This document shows positions 7,432 through 19,440 of a DNA stretch of 40,047 nucleotides, one piece after another; position 1 is the first letter of the stretch, and each line of letters begins with the position of its first letter. The position numbers and the translations under genes were made by a program. The DNA comes from Phycisphaeraceae bacterium (GTDB lineage: Bacteria; Planctomycetota; Phycisphaerae; Phycisphaerales; Phycisphaeraceae), in contig NYZC01000062.1 in assembly GCA_002686995.1 (NCBI GenBank), forward strand, positions 1 through 40,047. Reading direction: 5' to 3'. Below the pieces are notes generated by a model. It searched no databases. It saw only the letters and a program-made list of their open reading frames with translations, and was not told where the DNA came from.

Positions 7432-10132
7432 ACGCCGCGTCCGAATCGATCGTCGCAGTCGAGTCGTCGCCATCGTCCGGCGCCTCGTCACCCACTTTCG
7501 GCACGTAGTCCTCGCCCACGACCATGCCGTCCGTGTTTCGGATCACCGGTCGCGGGTGCGCCGCCTCGTGCTCGCCGAGCGCCGCTTCGAGCTGCTTCTG
7601 CTTCGGCTCCTCGACGGTCGACCAGCCCAGCCGGCCGCGGCACTTGGGAAACGTCGAGCAGCTCAGCCACGGACCGCGCTTCGATCGACGGAGATTGAGC
7701 GGGCTGCCGCACTTGGGACACTCCAGGTCGGTCAGCAGCGGCGGCGTCTTCGGCAGCACGATCGTGTGCTTCTTCGGATCGAGGTTCAGGATGCCCTTGC
7801 ACTGCGGATAGTTCGCGCAACCGAGAAAGGCGCCGAATCGTCCGACGCGGCGCGTCATCGGCCCCTCGCAGAGTGGACAGAGCACGTCCGAGACGAGCGG
7901 CTCCATCGGGTTGCCCTCGCGGTCGATCGGCGCCGCGTAGTCGCAGTCCGGGTAGGTGCCGCACGATAGAAAGCGGCCGTTGCGCCCGAAGCGGTAGACG
8001 GTTTCGGCCCCGCACTTGGCGCACTTGTGCGGCGCCGGCTCGGTCACCGCCTTCGCGTGCGTCATCTGCTTGTGCGCCGACTCGAGGTTGCTGCGGAACG
8101 GCCCGTAGAACTCGCGGAGCATCGTCACCCAGTCGTGGTGCTCCTCCTCGACCTTGTCCAGCTCGGATTCCATGTCGCGCGTGTACGCGACGTCCATGAT
8201 CCGGGGGAACGCCTCGCAGAGCATGTCCGTGACGACCTTGCCGAGATCGGTCGCCATGAGACGGCGATCGCGCGGGGCAAGCTGCTGCACGTACTTGCGG
8301 TCCTGGATCGTCTGGATGATCGGGGCGTACGTGGACGGGCGCCCGATCCCTTCCTCCTCGAGCTTCTTCTGCAGCGACGCCTCGGTGTAGCGCGCCGGCG
8401 GGCTCGTGAAGTGCTGCGTCGGCGCGACGTCGATCGGGGCGAGGGGCTGGCCCTCCGAGAGCGGAGGCAGGATCGCGTCCTCGCCGCTGCGCGGCACGCC
8501 GGTCACCTTGTAGAAGCCGTCGAACACCAGCGTACGACCCGTCGCCTTGAAGACCGCCGGCTGGTCACCCGCCTGCGTCTCGATCAGCACCGTCGTCGAG
8601 TCCCACTTCGCCGGCGTCATCTGGCACGCGACGAAGCGCTCCCAGATGAGGCGATACAGCTTGAACTGCTCTTCGCTGAGATCGCGCCGGACGCGGCTCG
8701 GCGTGATGCGGACGTCGGTCGGGCGGATCGCCTCGTGGGCCTCCTGCGCCGACTTGTTGGACGAGGTGTAGCTCGCCGGCTTGTCGGGCAGGTAGTCGGC
8801 ACCGAACTCGCTGCCGATGTAGTCCCGCGCCATCTCGAGGGCCTCGCCCGTGAGGTGCGTCGAGTCCGTCCTCATGTAGGTGATCAGACCGGTCTGACCT
8901 TCCGCGCCGTGAATGTCGACGCCCTCGTAGAGTTGCTGGGCGACGCGCATCGTGCGCTGAAGATGGAACCCCAGCTGGTTGGCCGCCTGCTGCTGCATCG
9001 TGCTCGTGATCAGCGGCGCGCTCGGGCGCGAGGTGGTGCGCTTCGTCGTCATCGATCGGATCGTGACCGGGGCCGCGGCCTGCACCGCGCCTTCGAACCG
9101 AACGAGCTCGCGCGCCGGGCCCTTCGCCTTCTCGTCCGACCACTCGTGACGATTCTCCAGGACGAAGCCGAGCCCCGTCGCCAGCGCGAGCGCCTGCTCG
9201 CGGTTGTCGCACTTGAAGGGCTGGCCGCCCACCTCCACCAGGTCGGCCCGGACGCAGGAGCGCTCGCTGAGCCAGGCGATCTGCTCGCGAATCGAGCGGT
9301 CCTTGCCGTCCTCGCTCGACTTCAGCCAAAGGCGCCACTGCTCCGCCAGCGCCGGCGCGTCGCCCTGGTCCGTCGCGAAGCAGCCGGTGATGCGCCAGTA
9401 CTCCTCGGGAAGGAACTGCTCGATCTCGCGTTCGCGCTCGACCACGACCCGCACCGACACGGACTGGACACGGCCGGCACTGAGACCGCCCGCCACCTTC
9501 TTCCAGAGGAACGGCGACACCTGGTAGCCCACGATGCGGTCGAGGATCCGCCGCGCCTGCTGGGCATTGACCTTGTTGGTGTCGATGTTGCGGGGCCGGT
9601 TGAACGCCTGCTCGATCTCGGACTTGGTGATGGCGTTGAACATGACCCGCTTGGCCGTCTCGACCGGCACGCCCAGGGCCTCGGCCAGGTGCCAGGCGAT
9701 CGCCTCGCCCTCGCGATCGAGGTCGGTCGCGAACCAGACGTCGTCGGCCTGCTTCGCGGCCCGCTTCAGATCGCTGACCGTGCTCTTCTTGTTCGCGAGG
9801 ACCTCGTAGGTCGGCTCGAAGTCGTTGTCGATGTCGACGCCGGGCACCTCCTGCTTGACCCCCTTCGGCGCCCGGGGCGGCAGGTCGCGCACGTGCCCGA
9901 CGCTCGCCATGACGACGTAGTCCGGGCCGAGGTACCGGTTGATGGTCTTGGCCTTGGTGGGGCTCTCGACGATGACGAGGTGCTTGCCGCTGACCGACGG
10001 CGCGGACGACCGGCGGCTTCGCGAGGGCGAAGCCTTCGTGCTACGGCCGGATCGCGAACCCGCGGATGCCTTGGTGGACCGCTTGGTCTTCGAACCGGAG
10101 CGCTGGGTCGTGCCTGTCTTCTTCTTGGCCAT
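7430..10132 (-). CDS. topA: DNA topoisomerase I (type IA)
   Basis: 900 aa from ATG 10132. It relaxes negative supercoils through a covalent 5'-phosphotyrosine. The N-terminal 50 residues are a Lys/Arg/Ser/Thr-rich tail, probably disordered DNA-contacting sequence. The Toprim domain follows: VESPTKAKT (about 55-63) with the catalytic Glu, and the acidic triad region DLDREGEAIAWHL. The active-site Tyr lies in YMRTDSTHL. The C-terminus carries three Cys4 zinc-ribbon modules (CAKC...CGTYPDC, CPLC...CANYPQC, CPKC...CSTFPKC), as in E. coli TopA, then an acidic tail. A longer reading frame upstream of 10132 lacks family character. It follows miaA with a 179-base spacer and is probably transcribed separately or as a housekeeping unit. 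Confidence 0.98.
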   Translation of the reverse strand: MAKKKTGTTQRSGSKTKRSTKASAGSRSGRSTKASPSRSRRSSAPSVSGKHLVIVESPTKAKTINRYLGPDYVVMASVGHVRDLPPRAPKGVKQEVPGVDIDNDFEPTYEVLANKKSTVSDLKRAAKQADDVWFATDLDREGEAIAWHLAEALGVPVETAKRVMFNAITKSEIEQAFNRPRNIDTNKVNAQQARRILDRIVGYQVSPFLWKKVAGGLSAGRVQSVSVRVVVEREREIEQFLPEEYWRITGCFATDQGDAPALAEQWRLWLKSSEDGKDRSIREQIAWLSERSCVRADLVEVGGQPFKCDNREQALALATGLGFVLENRHEWSDEKAKGPARELVRFEGAVQAAAPVTIRSMTTKRTTSRPSAPLITSTMQQQAANQLGFHLQRTMRVAQQLYEGVDIHGAEGQTGLITYMRTDSTHLTGEALEMARDYIGSEFGADYLPDKPASYTSSNKSAQEAHEAIRPTDVRITPSRVRRDLSEEQFKLYRLIWERFVACQMTPAKWDSTTVLIETQAGDQPAVFKATGRTLVFDGFYKVTGVPRSGEDAILPPLSEGQPLAPIDVAPTQHFTSPPARYTEASLQKKLEEEGIGRPSTYAPIIQTIQDRKYVQQLAPRDRRLMATDLGKVVTDMLCEAFPRIMDVAYTRDMESELDKVEEEHHDWVTMLREFYGPFRSNLESAHKQMTHAKAVTEPAPHKCAKCGAETVYRFGRNGRFLSCGTYPDCDYAAPIDREGNPMEPLVSDVLCPLCEGPMTRRVGRFGAFLGCANYPQCKGILNLDPKKHTIVLPKTPPLLTDLECPKCGSPLNLRRSKRGPWLSCSTFPKCRGRLGWSTVEEPKQKQLEAALGEHEAAHPRPVIRNTDGMVVGEDYVPKVGDEAPDDGDDSTATIDSDAA

Positions 10133-10311
10133 TGGATCGCGAACCGTGGACGCAGGCCTCGCGGCGCGGGCGACATCCCGCATCTGATCCCGGAACCCGC
10201 ATCGTCCCCCATCGGCAATCGGCAAACGCCGCAAAGCAATACAGAAAATCGGCGGCTAACTTGAGCAGCCTGCCCGGGCTTTGTCAAGTACTAACCGTAA
10301 GGAACTGCAAA

Positions 10312-11286
10312 CTATTGCCTTACAATGAGTTCCGCCTCCCCGGCGAGGGCGTCGGGGCCCTCGATCGCCGCGTCGAGCCAGCTCACGGAGCGAAATCGAC
10401 GCAGCCAGGTCCGCTGCATTTTCGCGAACCGGCGGGTCAGGATCTTGGTACGCTCGAACGCCGTGTCGAGGGTCATCCGCCCTTCGATGAATTCTATAAC
10501 CTGCTTGTAACCAAGTGCTTGTCGCGATTGATCGCCGAGACGGCCCGCGTCCAGAAGCCGCCGCGTCTCGTCGGGCAGCGATTCACCCGCCGGCAACACC
10601 GCCCGGGCGACCTCGTCGGGGACCCGGTCGGGATGGAACATGGCTCTGACCCGAAGGTTGATCCGCAGGTTGAGCGGCTCCGTGGGCCAGGAAAGTCCAA
10701 TAATTCTCGGGTCGCGCAGGTAGGGGCGATCGGCCGCGTCGTCCCGCCACTGCTGCTGCCACGCACTGATCGGGGTACCGGTCGTCCGATGCACCTCGAG
10801 CGCGCGGACCAGCCGTCGTCGATCGTTGGGATGGATCTGGTCCGCAGCCGCGGGATCGACGTCGCGCAACCCCGCGTAAAGCTGCGGCCCGTCGAGCCGC
10901 TCGAGTTCGTCGCGGATCGCAGGGTCGGCCGGCGGCCCGTCGAACAGCCCTTCCAGCAGCGCCTGGATATATAGATTCGTGCCGCCGACCACGATCGGAA
11001 CGACCCGGCGCTCGAGGAGGCCGTCGATGATCGCGCCGGCGCGCCCCAGCCAGTCCGCGACAGTGAACCGCTCCGTCGGCTCGACGACGTCGATCATGTG
11101 GTGGACGACCTGGCGGCGCCACGCCGGGTCGGGCTTGGCGGTGCCGGCGTCCATGCCGCGATAGATCTGCATCGAGTCCGCGCCGACGATCTCGGCGGCA
11201 CCGAGTCGACGGGCAAGCTCATAGGCCACCGCGCTCTTGCCACCGGCCGTCGGGCCGAGAACGAGGATGGGGCGGAGTTCCGGCAT
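10312..11286 (-). CDS. miaA: tRNA dimethylallyltransferase
   Basis: 324 aa, normal length. MiaA transfers a dimethylallyl group to N6 of A37 in tRNAs reading codons that start with U, including the tRNA-Ser(UGA) in this window. Visible features: P-loop GPTAGGKS at residues 11-18, the substrate loop DSMQIYRGMDAGTAKP (about 37-52), VGGTNLYIQALLEG, and the RRLVRALEVHRTTG region. The C-terminal tRNA-binding part contains GYKQVIEFIEG and RRFAKMQRTWLRRF. The ATG at 11286 is the only sensible start. Confidence 0.97.
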   Translation of the reverse strand: MPELRPILVLGPTAGGKSAVAYELARRLGAAEIVGADSMQIYRGMDAGTAKPDPAWRRQVVHHMIDVVEPTERFTVADWLGRAGAIIDGLLERRVVPIVVGGTNLYIQALLEGLFDGPPADPAIRDELERLDGPQLYAGLRDVDPAAADQIHPNDRRRLVRALEVHRTTGTPISAWQQQWRDDAADRPYLRDPRIIGLSWPTEPLNLRINLRVRAMFHPDRVPDEVARAVLPAGESLPDETRRLLDAGRLGDQSRQALGYKQVIEFIEGRMTLDTAFERTKILTRRFAKMQRTWLRRFRSVSWLDAAIEGPDALAGEAELIVRQ

Positions 11287-11526
11287 GGGATTGCTGATTC
11301 TAGAACCCTCGTTCGATTGGGATTCGGGCGCGCGGCCCCCCCCGGCTTACGACGGAAGTTCGCCGAGCGGTCAGGACACCCACACGCCCTGGCGCCAATG
11401 CGCGACGGGGTGGCGAACCGTGGGCGTCAACCAGGCGTCAGCCCACGGGTCTGATGCGCCGCACCGCTGTTTCGGCTGGGTGCATGACGGCTGACGCGGG
11501 CATGATTCAGATTGCTCCAGAGGATC

Positions 11527-11559
11527 GGGTGGCTGGGGTCGAGCGCAGCGAGCCCCAAG
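11527..11559 (+). repeat. GGGTGGCTGGGGTC palindromic repeat, copy B
   Basis: Reads GGGTGGCTGGGGTC then GAGCGCAGCGAGCCCCAAG. It differs from copy A (6959) by only a few bases and forms the left half of a convergent pair with copy C. Confidence 0.8.
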
Positions 11560-11697
11560 GGGGCGTGCGACGACTGAAGCGGATGCACGCGAGCACACCG
11601 AAACGGCCCAGCGCAGATCTTTGTAGGTCTCGCCCGGTGTGGCGCAGCGTGCCCTCGAACGAGATACGCGACAAGTGGCTCAGCGCGTTCATGACAT

Positions 11698-11733
11698 CCG
11701 CTGGGGCTCGCTGCGCTTGACCCCAGCCACCCA
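11698..11733 (-). repeat. GGGTGGCTGGGGTC palindromic repeat, copy C
   Basis: On minus it reads TGGGTGGCTGGGGTCAAGCG then CAGCGAGCCCCAGCG. It is inverted relative to copy B, so the pair could fold into a stem around the 140-base centre. Confidence 0.8.
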
Positions 11734-11847
11734 CTCTGCGAACGATTCCAGAGGGACCCGAACCCCGAAACCCGCTACTATTGACCGTTCGGCGCCACCC
11801 GTCCCCGGGCGCCACCCGAACCTGCCTGCCGGGACTGGGATTCCGCC

Positions 11848-14585
<2,738 letters not shown>

Positions 14586-14589
<4 letters not shown>

Positions 14590-15371
14590 ACCACCATCTA
14601 TTCACAGCCGCGATCCTGCTCGCGGCGGCACTGGCGGGTCCGGGTCGGGCCGAGGACGCCGCGGCGCCGGCCGCGGCCGGGACCGCTCCGTCCGATTCCG
14701 CAGCGGCCGTCGGGTCGGAAGGCCCTCAGCTCAATGATCTTCGATCCCGGTACAGCTACATCGTCGGGCTGCGCACCGCCGCGACCATCATGCAGAACAA
14801 GCTTGACGGCGATCTCGTGATCCGCGGGATCCGCGATCAGCTCGCCCAGGGCAAGCTGCTGCTGACGCAGGAACAGATGAGGGAGACGATCCAGATCGTC
14901 CAGCAGGAGCAGGTCAAGCGCTTCCGCGCCGAGTCGGAGAAGAACCTCAAGGAGGCCAGGACCTTCCTGGACGCCAACCGGTCGAAGGAGGGCGTGCAGG
15001 AGCTGGCCGACGGACTTCAGTACAAGGTGCTCGTCGAAGGTGAAGGACCGAAGCCCACGATCGATGACTGGGTCCAGGTGCACTATCGCGGGCGGCTGCT
15101 CAACGGCGCCGTCTTCGACACCTCCTATCGCGGCGAGCAGCCCACCGTGGAGGAGCAGCCCCGCGTCCTGCCGCTCAGACGGCTGATTCCCGGATGGTCG
15201 CAGGCGCTGCAGCAGATGAGCGCGGGATCGAAGTGGCAGCTTTTCATCGCGCCGAATCTGGCGTACGGGCCGAACGGCCAGCCGCCGCGAATCGGCCCGA
15301 ACGCGGCGCTGCTGTTCGAGGTCGAGCTCGTCGGCATCGCGCCGCCGCCGGCGCCGAAGCCGCAGGAATGA
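14586..15371 (+). CDS. Exported FKBP-type peptidyl-prolyl isomerase (Mip/FkpA-like)
   Basis: 261 aa. A signal peptide ([20 protein letters not shown], cleavage near residues 20-22) leads into an Ala/Pro-rich linker and a helical FKBP_N dimerisation domain (about 45-125, [19 protein letters not shown]). The FKBP catalytic domain follows (about 145-255), with [31 protein letters not shown] and the closing strand FEVELVGI. It should catalyse proline cis-trans isomerisation and aid folding in the periplasm or outside. The start ATG overlaps the acnA stop by 4 bases. It is followed within 70 bases by a second, cyclophilin-type isomerase on the same strand. Confidence 0.93.
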
Positions 15372-15384
15372 ATGGCGGAACGAC

Positions 15385-15426
15385 ATTCCTGATTCTTGAT
15401 TCTTGATTCCTGATTCCTGATTCCTG
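15385..15426 (+). repeat. Tandem 7-mer ATTCYTG, six copies
   Basis: Six contiguous units ATTCCTG or ATTCTTG fill most of the 68-base spacer between the FKBP stop and the cyclophilin start. The array is probably transcribed. It is a short tandem repeat of low complexity; copy number may vary between strains. Confidence 0.9.
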
Positions 15427-15439
15427 ATTGGTGAGTGAT

Positions 15440-16264
15440 ATGACACAGCTGAGAGTTCTCGTGATCGTGCTCATCGCGCTGGCGGGGCCGGCTTCCGCGA
15501 CGCCCGCCGCAGAGGAGGCGCCGGCCGTCACGGCGCAGCTGGTTTCGGACCTCGTGGCGAAGCTGGCCGACGACGATCTCAAGGTGCGCAGCGAAGGCGC
15601 CAAGGCGCTGCGCAAGCTCGGCCCGGCCGCCGTCCCGTTTCTGAAGGCCGAGCTCGACGCGACGCCCGACGCCGACCAGATGAAGCGGATCGGCGTGATC
15701 ATCGACGATCTCGACTACCTCGTCGCAGTGATGAAGACGAACCGGGGCGTCATCCGCCTGCGCCTCCACGCCGACCGGACGCCGCTGACCGTGGCGAACT
15801 TCGTCAACCTCGCGCAGCGACGCTACTACGACGGGCTCACGTTCCATCGCGTCCTCCCCGACTTCATGATCCAGGGCGGCTGTCCCGAGGGCTCCGGCCG
15901 AGGCGGGCCGGGATACAAGTTCAGGGACGAGATCGTCCGAGGCCTGACCCACGCAGGGCCCGGCATCCTCTCGATGGCCAACGCGGGGAAGCGCACGAAC
16001 GGCAGCCAGTTCTTCATCACGCACCGGAAGACCGACTGGCTCGACGGCAAGCACACCGTGTTCGGCAAGGTGCTCGGCCGCAGCGACATGAAGGTCGTCA
16101 ACCGTGTGCGCCAGAACGACAGGATGATCAGCGTGCGGATCGAAGGAGATCCCACCTCGCTGCTCCGCGCCCAGCGCAGGCAGCTCGAGAAGTGGAACCG
16201 GGCCATCGACCGCAAGTTCCCCGATCTGCCGAAGGCGCCCGAGATCGCGCCGGATCCGGCCTGA
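15440..16264 (+). CDS. Exported cyclophilin-type peptidyl-prolyl isomerase
   Basis: 274 aa from the ATG at 15440, preceded by GGTGAG. TTG and GTG codons just upstream are possible but lie at the edge of the repeat array. It has a signal peptide ([19 protein letters not shown]), then a short helical HEAT-like segment ([20 protein letters not shown], about 53-75). The cyclophilin fold runs about 100-235, with [36 protein letters not shown] and [13 protein letters not shown], so the catalytic Arg (in FHR) and the Trp of the active-site pocket are present. A basic C-terminal tail follows. The combination of an exported FKBP and an exported cyclophilin suggests a small envelope protein-folding unit. 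Confidence 0.93.
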   Translation: MTQLRVLVIVLIALAGPASATPAAEEAPAVTAQLVSDLVAKLADDDLKVRSEGAKALRKLGPAAVPFLKAELDATPDADQMKRIGVIIDDLDYLVAVMKTNRGVIRLRLHADRTPLTVANFVNLAQRRYYDGLTFHRVLPDFMIQGGCPEGSGRGGPGYKFRDEIVRGLTHAGPGILSMANAGKRTNGSQFFITHRKTDWLDGKHTVFGKVLGRSDMKVVNRVRQNDRMISVRIEGDPTSLLRAQRRQLEKWNRAIDRKFPDLPKAPEIAPDPA

Positions 16265-16563
16265 AACCCGCCCTCCGCGGCGCACCCCTGTTTGCGCCGA
16301 CCATCACGGCAACCATCGTGGCGCCCATTCTGGTGGCCACGCGCAAATCGACGCATCCCGCGCGACATCGGCCTGTCGCGCCTCCACCGCCTGAGTCGAA
16401 TCAGACCGCGATCTGAACCGTTTTCGGAAAACGGGTCACGATCGGCATGCCGATTCCAATCGAGCGCTCTCGGGAATTGAGTACGTCCAGGTCGCTGCCT
16501 CACACCTCGTGGTGCCAAGCAGCCTCGAGGAGAAGGTCCCCGAGCCCTCGACCCTCGCCGTGC
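16265..16563. other. Convergent intergenic region with hairpins
   Basis: 299 bases between the convergent ends of the cyclophilin and HD-domain genes. Two small hairpins are visible: TCAGA/TCTGA at 16401-16416 and CCGTTTT/AAAACGG at 16418-16434. Neither has a clear T-tract, but the position fits bidirectional termination. No gene seen. Confidence 0.5.
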
Positions 16564-17325
16564 TCACGCTGCTGAGCCCGCCGGTTCTTCGACGACGTCG
16601 TTCACCGTTCGTGCATCGGCCAGCGCCGCGGGCGGGCGGCGCCGGTGCCTGACCAGCCACGACCGAACCTGGTCCGCCTGCCGGAGGGTCAGGTCGCCCT
16701 CCCGGGCGCAGTCGATGAGGATCGGCCGGCCGAGCACCTGCTCGAGCAGCGACACCTTGTCCGCGGCGCGGGCGTGAGACCAGGGCAGCGGTCGCCGCGT
16801 CGCGCAGCACACCTGCATGCGGGCGCCCCGGACCTCGCAGGTCAGTTGCGTGACCAGCGACCGATGGGAATGATCCAGACCGTCGGCAAGCCGCAGGATG
16901 CCGCCGAGCAGACAGGTCAGCGCCCGGTCCGGCTCGTCCAGACGTCGGTAGTGCCGATGTCCCTCGCGCGGCAGGGGGCCGCGGTGGTAACGCGCCGCGC
17001 ATCCGATGATCCGACGATGCGTCGCGCCGAACGGCAGCGGCGCCTGCACGATGTAGCGCTGTGACGCCTTGTGGTGGTTGGGGCTGCCGTCGCAACGGCC
17101 GATGTCATGCAGCAGCGCGGCGGTCTGGAGCAGAAATCGCGCGGTCTCGTCCCGACCGTGAAGGTCCTGAAGCTCGTCGAACAGCATCAGCGACAGGCAC
17201 ACGACCTGGTGCGCGTGCGCCGCGTCATAATCGAAGCTCGAAGCGAGGCACAGGACGTATGGCCAGTGCGGATGCTCCTGATCGATATGGCAGTTGCTCA
17301 TGGGCAGCGAAACCGGCATTGCCAT
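16564..17325 (-). CDS. HD-domain protein related to the Ppx/GppA C-terminal domain
   Basis: 253 aa from ATG 17325 (other in-frame ATGs at 17319 and 17301). It contains an HD-type metal site: H in AAHAHQVVCLSL, the HD pair in AALLHDIGRCDG, HH in HHKASQRYI and the later GILRLADGLDHSHRS. This arrangement matches the HD domain that follows the phosphatase domain in exopolyphosphatase/pppGpp phosphatases, but the ASKHA phosphatase part is absent. It may be a stand-alone phosphohydrolase for nucleotide or polyphosphate substrates; the substrate is unknown. The gene is divergent from the SixA-type phosphatase, with 140 bases between starts that must hold both promoters. Confidence 0.8.
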   Translation of the reverse strand: MAMPVSLPMSNCHIDQEHPHWPYVLCLASSFDYDAAHAHQVVCLSLMLFDELQDLHGRDETARFLLQTAALLHDIGRCDGSPNHHKASQRYIVQAPLPFGATHRRIIGCAARYHRGPLPREGHRHYRRLDEPDRALTCLLGGILRLADGLDHSHRSLVTQLTCEVRGARMQVCCATRRPLPWSHARAADKVSLLEQVLGRPILIDCAREGDLTLRQADQVRSWLVRHRRRPPAALADARTVNDVVEEPAGSAA

Positions 17326-17465
17326 CGCCCCGATCGAAGGACACGCGCTTTTTATCGGCGATCCGGGCGGGTTTTCTCGAATCCGTCCGGCCCACTGACC
17401 CGGCGCCCGGTCCGGCGCGCGAAAACCTGTTGACACGCGCTCCGTGATCCCCAAAACTGCGCCCC

Positions 17466-17963
17466 ATGAAAGAGCTGCTCATCCTTCGCCATGCCAAGTC
17501 GAACTGGAACGACGAACAAGCTGCGGACCACGACCGCACCCTGAACGACCGCGGCAAGCGGGACGCCCCGCGCATGGGCCGGCTCCTGTCGGAGGAGCGC
17601 CTCATCCCCGGGCTTGTCGTCACGTCGTCCGCGAAACGGGCCCGGTCGACCACGCGACGCGTCGTCGAGGCCCTCGGCGCCGAATGTCCGGTCGAGCAAG
17701 AGGAAACGCTCTATCTCGCCGGCGTCGGCACGCTGGTGGAGATCGTGCGCGCCCTGCCCGACGAGCATGACCGGGTGCTCCTGATCGGCCACAACCCGGG
17801 ATTCGAGCACCTGGTGACCGCCCTCACCGGCGCGACCGAACGCATGCCGACGGCGGCGCTCGCCCAGGTTCGTCTGCCGACGGACCAATGGGCAGGCGTC
17901 GAGCCGGACGGATCCGCGGAGCTTGCGAACCTGTGGCGACCGAAGGAGATCGGGGAGCGCTGA
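17466..17963 (+). CDS. SixA-type histidine phosphatase
   Basis: 165 aa, the usual SixA length. The catalytic RHA motif is in LLILRHAKSNW (residues 4-14), with the phosphohistidine nucleophile H9. Further motifs are TSSAKRARSTTRRV and the second catalytic His in LLIGHNPGFEHL (about residue 105). SixA proteins of the histidine phosphatase branch dephosphorylate phosphohistidine on partner proteins; the partner here is unknown. The gene begins a plus-strand run and is followed by a hexamer-repeat spacer and an MFS gene. Confidence 0.9.
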   Translation: MKELLILRHAKSNWNDEQAADHDRTLNDRGKRDAPRMGRLLSEERLIPGLVVTSSAKRARSTTRRVVEALGAECPVEQEETLYLAGVGTLVEIVRALPDEHDRVLLIGHNPGFEHLVTALTGATERMPTAALAQVRLPTDQWAGVEPDGSAELANLWRPKEIGER

Positions 17964-18000
17964 CCTGCCGTTCTCGTTGGCGTTGCCATGGCGGGAGACC

Positions 18001-18066
18001 GGAATCGGGAATGGGAATGGGAACGGGAACGGGGAGGGGAACGGCGACGGGCACGGGCACGGGAAA
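18001..18066 (+). repeat. Degenerate hexamer array GGGAAY
   Basis: About ten imperfect units of GGGAAT, GGGAAC, GGCGAC and GGGCAC, with one irregular GGGGA step, immediately upstream of the MFS gene start (18082). It is simple-sequence DNA, purine-rich on plus, and leaves little room for a promoter close to the gene. Confidence 0.8.
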
Positions 18067-18081
18067 CGATTAACCTACCCC

Positions 18082-19275
18082 ATGCGCTTTCACCCCCATG
18101 CGCCGCGGATGGCGATGCTGTGCCTGCTGCACGCCATCTCCGACTGCTTCTCGTCGTTCGTCGTGACGCTGCAGCTGGTGCTCGCCCTCACGTTCGCGCT
18201 CGACAAGGTCGAGGCGGGCCTGCTCGCCACCATCGGACTGATCGGGTCGAACCTGGCCCAGCCGGTTTTCGGTTGGATCTCCGATCGCTGGAACGGGCGG
18301 TGGCTGATCATCGTCGGACCGGCGCTCTCCGCGGTCTGCCTCGGCATGCTCGGCCTGTCACCGTGGCTCGGCCTCACCGTGGCGTTGATCTTCGTCGGCA
18401 TGCTCGGCGTGGCGATGTTTCACCCCGAGGCGGCGACGCTCGCCGCACGCTTCGGCGCCGCGGGCAGCGCGCGGATGATGGCCCTGTTCATGGCCGCGGG
18501 TTACGCCGGTCATGCGGCCGGGCCCTGGATCATCAGCACCGCGGTGTCGGCGCCGGGGCGCACCTTTGCCGACTCGTGGATCACGTCGCTCCTGGCGATT
18601 CCCGCCCTGCTGTTCGGCCTGCTGCTGATCCGCCGGCTCCCGCAGGCCGAATCGGCGCGCGACACCGGGCCGCGTCAGCGCTTCACCGCGCTGCTCCGCG
18701 GGAGGCACCGGGCGATCTGGCTGCTCATCGCCGCGCAGACGACGCGGCTGCTCGCCCTGAACGTCGTGCTCAACGCGATCGCTCACTTCCTCGAAGAGCG
18801 CGGTCGGGACCAGCAGGCGGTCGGCCGATGGATGGCCGTCTACATCGCCGCCCAGGCGCTCGGCATTCTCGTGGGCGGTGCGACCTCACCGCGCTACCAC
18901 GAGCGGACGGCGCTGATGGCGTCGCTCGCCGCCGTCCTGGTTCCGCTCTGGATCCTGCCGTGGGCGCCGGCCGGTATCGCGCTGACCGTCATCGCCGTGA
19001 CCGGGATCGCGATCGGATGGACCATTCCCGTCGCTGTCCGCCTCGGCCAGGACATCGTGCCCGGCGGCCGGCGCTGGATCAGCGGCATGATGATGGGGCT
19101 GACCTGGGGCACCGCGGGGCTGATCGCCCCGCCGCTCGTCGGATGGCTCAGCCGCGAATGGTCGTCGCACACCGCACTGATCGCCGCCGGCGTGATCGGC
19201 GTGGTCGCACTAGGCTGCGCCGTGGCGCTGCCGGGGCAGGCGCGATTGAACGATCTTCGCGGCGGCGAGCGCTGA
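18082..19275 (+). CDS. MFS transporter (fosmidomycin-resistance-like)
   Basis: 397 aa from ATG 18082; the longer open frame upstream is the hexamer repeat translated and is rejected. It is a hydrophobic protein with about 11-12 predicted membrane segments. The MFS signature loop is seen between segments 2 and 3 as GWISDRWNGR, followed by a MFHPEAATLAA motif. HPE after membrane segment 4 is typical of the Fsr/fosmidomycin-resistance-like branch. It is probably a proton-driven efflux or uptake carrier; the substrate cannot be told from sequence. It ends two bases before palindromic element copy 2. Confidence 0.9.
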   Translation: MRFHPHAPRMAMLCLLHAISDCFSSFVVTLQLVLALTFALDKVEAGLLATIGLIGSNLAQPVFGWISDRWNGRWLIIVGPALSAVCLGMLGLSPWLGLTVALIFVGMLGVAMFHPEAATLAARFGAAGSARMMALFMAAGYAGHAAGPWIISTAVSAPGRTFADSWITSLLAIPALLFGLLLIRRLPQAESARDTGPRQRFTALLRGRHRAIWLLIAAQTTRLLALNVVLNAIAHFLEERGRDQQAVGRWMAVYIAAQALGILVGGATSPRYHERTALMASLAAVLVPLWILPWAPAGIALTVIAVTGIAIGWTIPVAVRLGQDIVPGGRRWISGMMMGLTWGTAGLIAPPLVGWLSREWSSHTALIAAGVIGVVALGCAVALPGQARLNDLRGGER

Positions 19276-19277
19276 AC

Positions 19278-19395
19278 GGAGAGATTAAGCTATTAGTCAT
19301 CAAGCCAATCGTTATTTGTCATTTCGGACGCGGTGTTCGACCCGACGCCGATGACAAATCACGATTGGCTTGATGACTAATAGCTTGATTTCTCC
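19278..19395. repeat. Large palindromic element, copy 2
   Basis: Left arm 19278-19322 and right arm 19351-19395 are 45-base inverted repeats with three mismatches. The arms carry AAGCTATTAGTCATCAAGCC and the centre starts TTTCGGACGC, as in copy 1 (5329-5436). At two positions this copy differs from copy 1 on both arms so that pairing is kept (T-A to C-G, and G-C to T-A). It lies between the MFS stop and the start of the second DUF58 gene. Confidence 0.85.
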
Positions 19396-19440
19396 CCACG
19401 ACGCGAAACTCCCAGAGTACAACCCCACTAAAATCCAAAA

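Larger units (their letters stand above)
11287..11847. other. Repeat-rich intergenic region between miaA and acnA
   Basis: 561 bases between divergent genes. I see no convincing gene: small ORFs on both strands are explained by repeats. Contents: a weak hairpin CCGTGGG (11417-11423) with CCCACGG (11440-11446), and an inverted pair of the GGGTGGCTGGGGTC repeat (11527-11559 and 11698-11733) enclosing about 140 bases. The promoters of miaA and acnA must lie here, but no clear -35/-10 pair was recognised. Confidence 0.7.

Noticed and set aside
8027..10264. 745-aa plus-strand ORF over topA
   Set aside because: It is exactly antisense to a well-defined topoisomerase gene; the Arg/His/Leu-rich translation is a GC-codon shadow.
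18001..18066. CRISPR or satellite array
   Set aside because: The units are six bases with no spacers; this is simple-sequence DNA. No CRISPR array was seen anywhere in the window.
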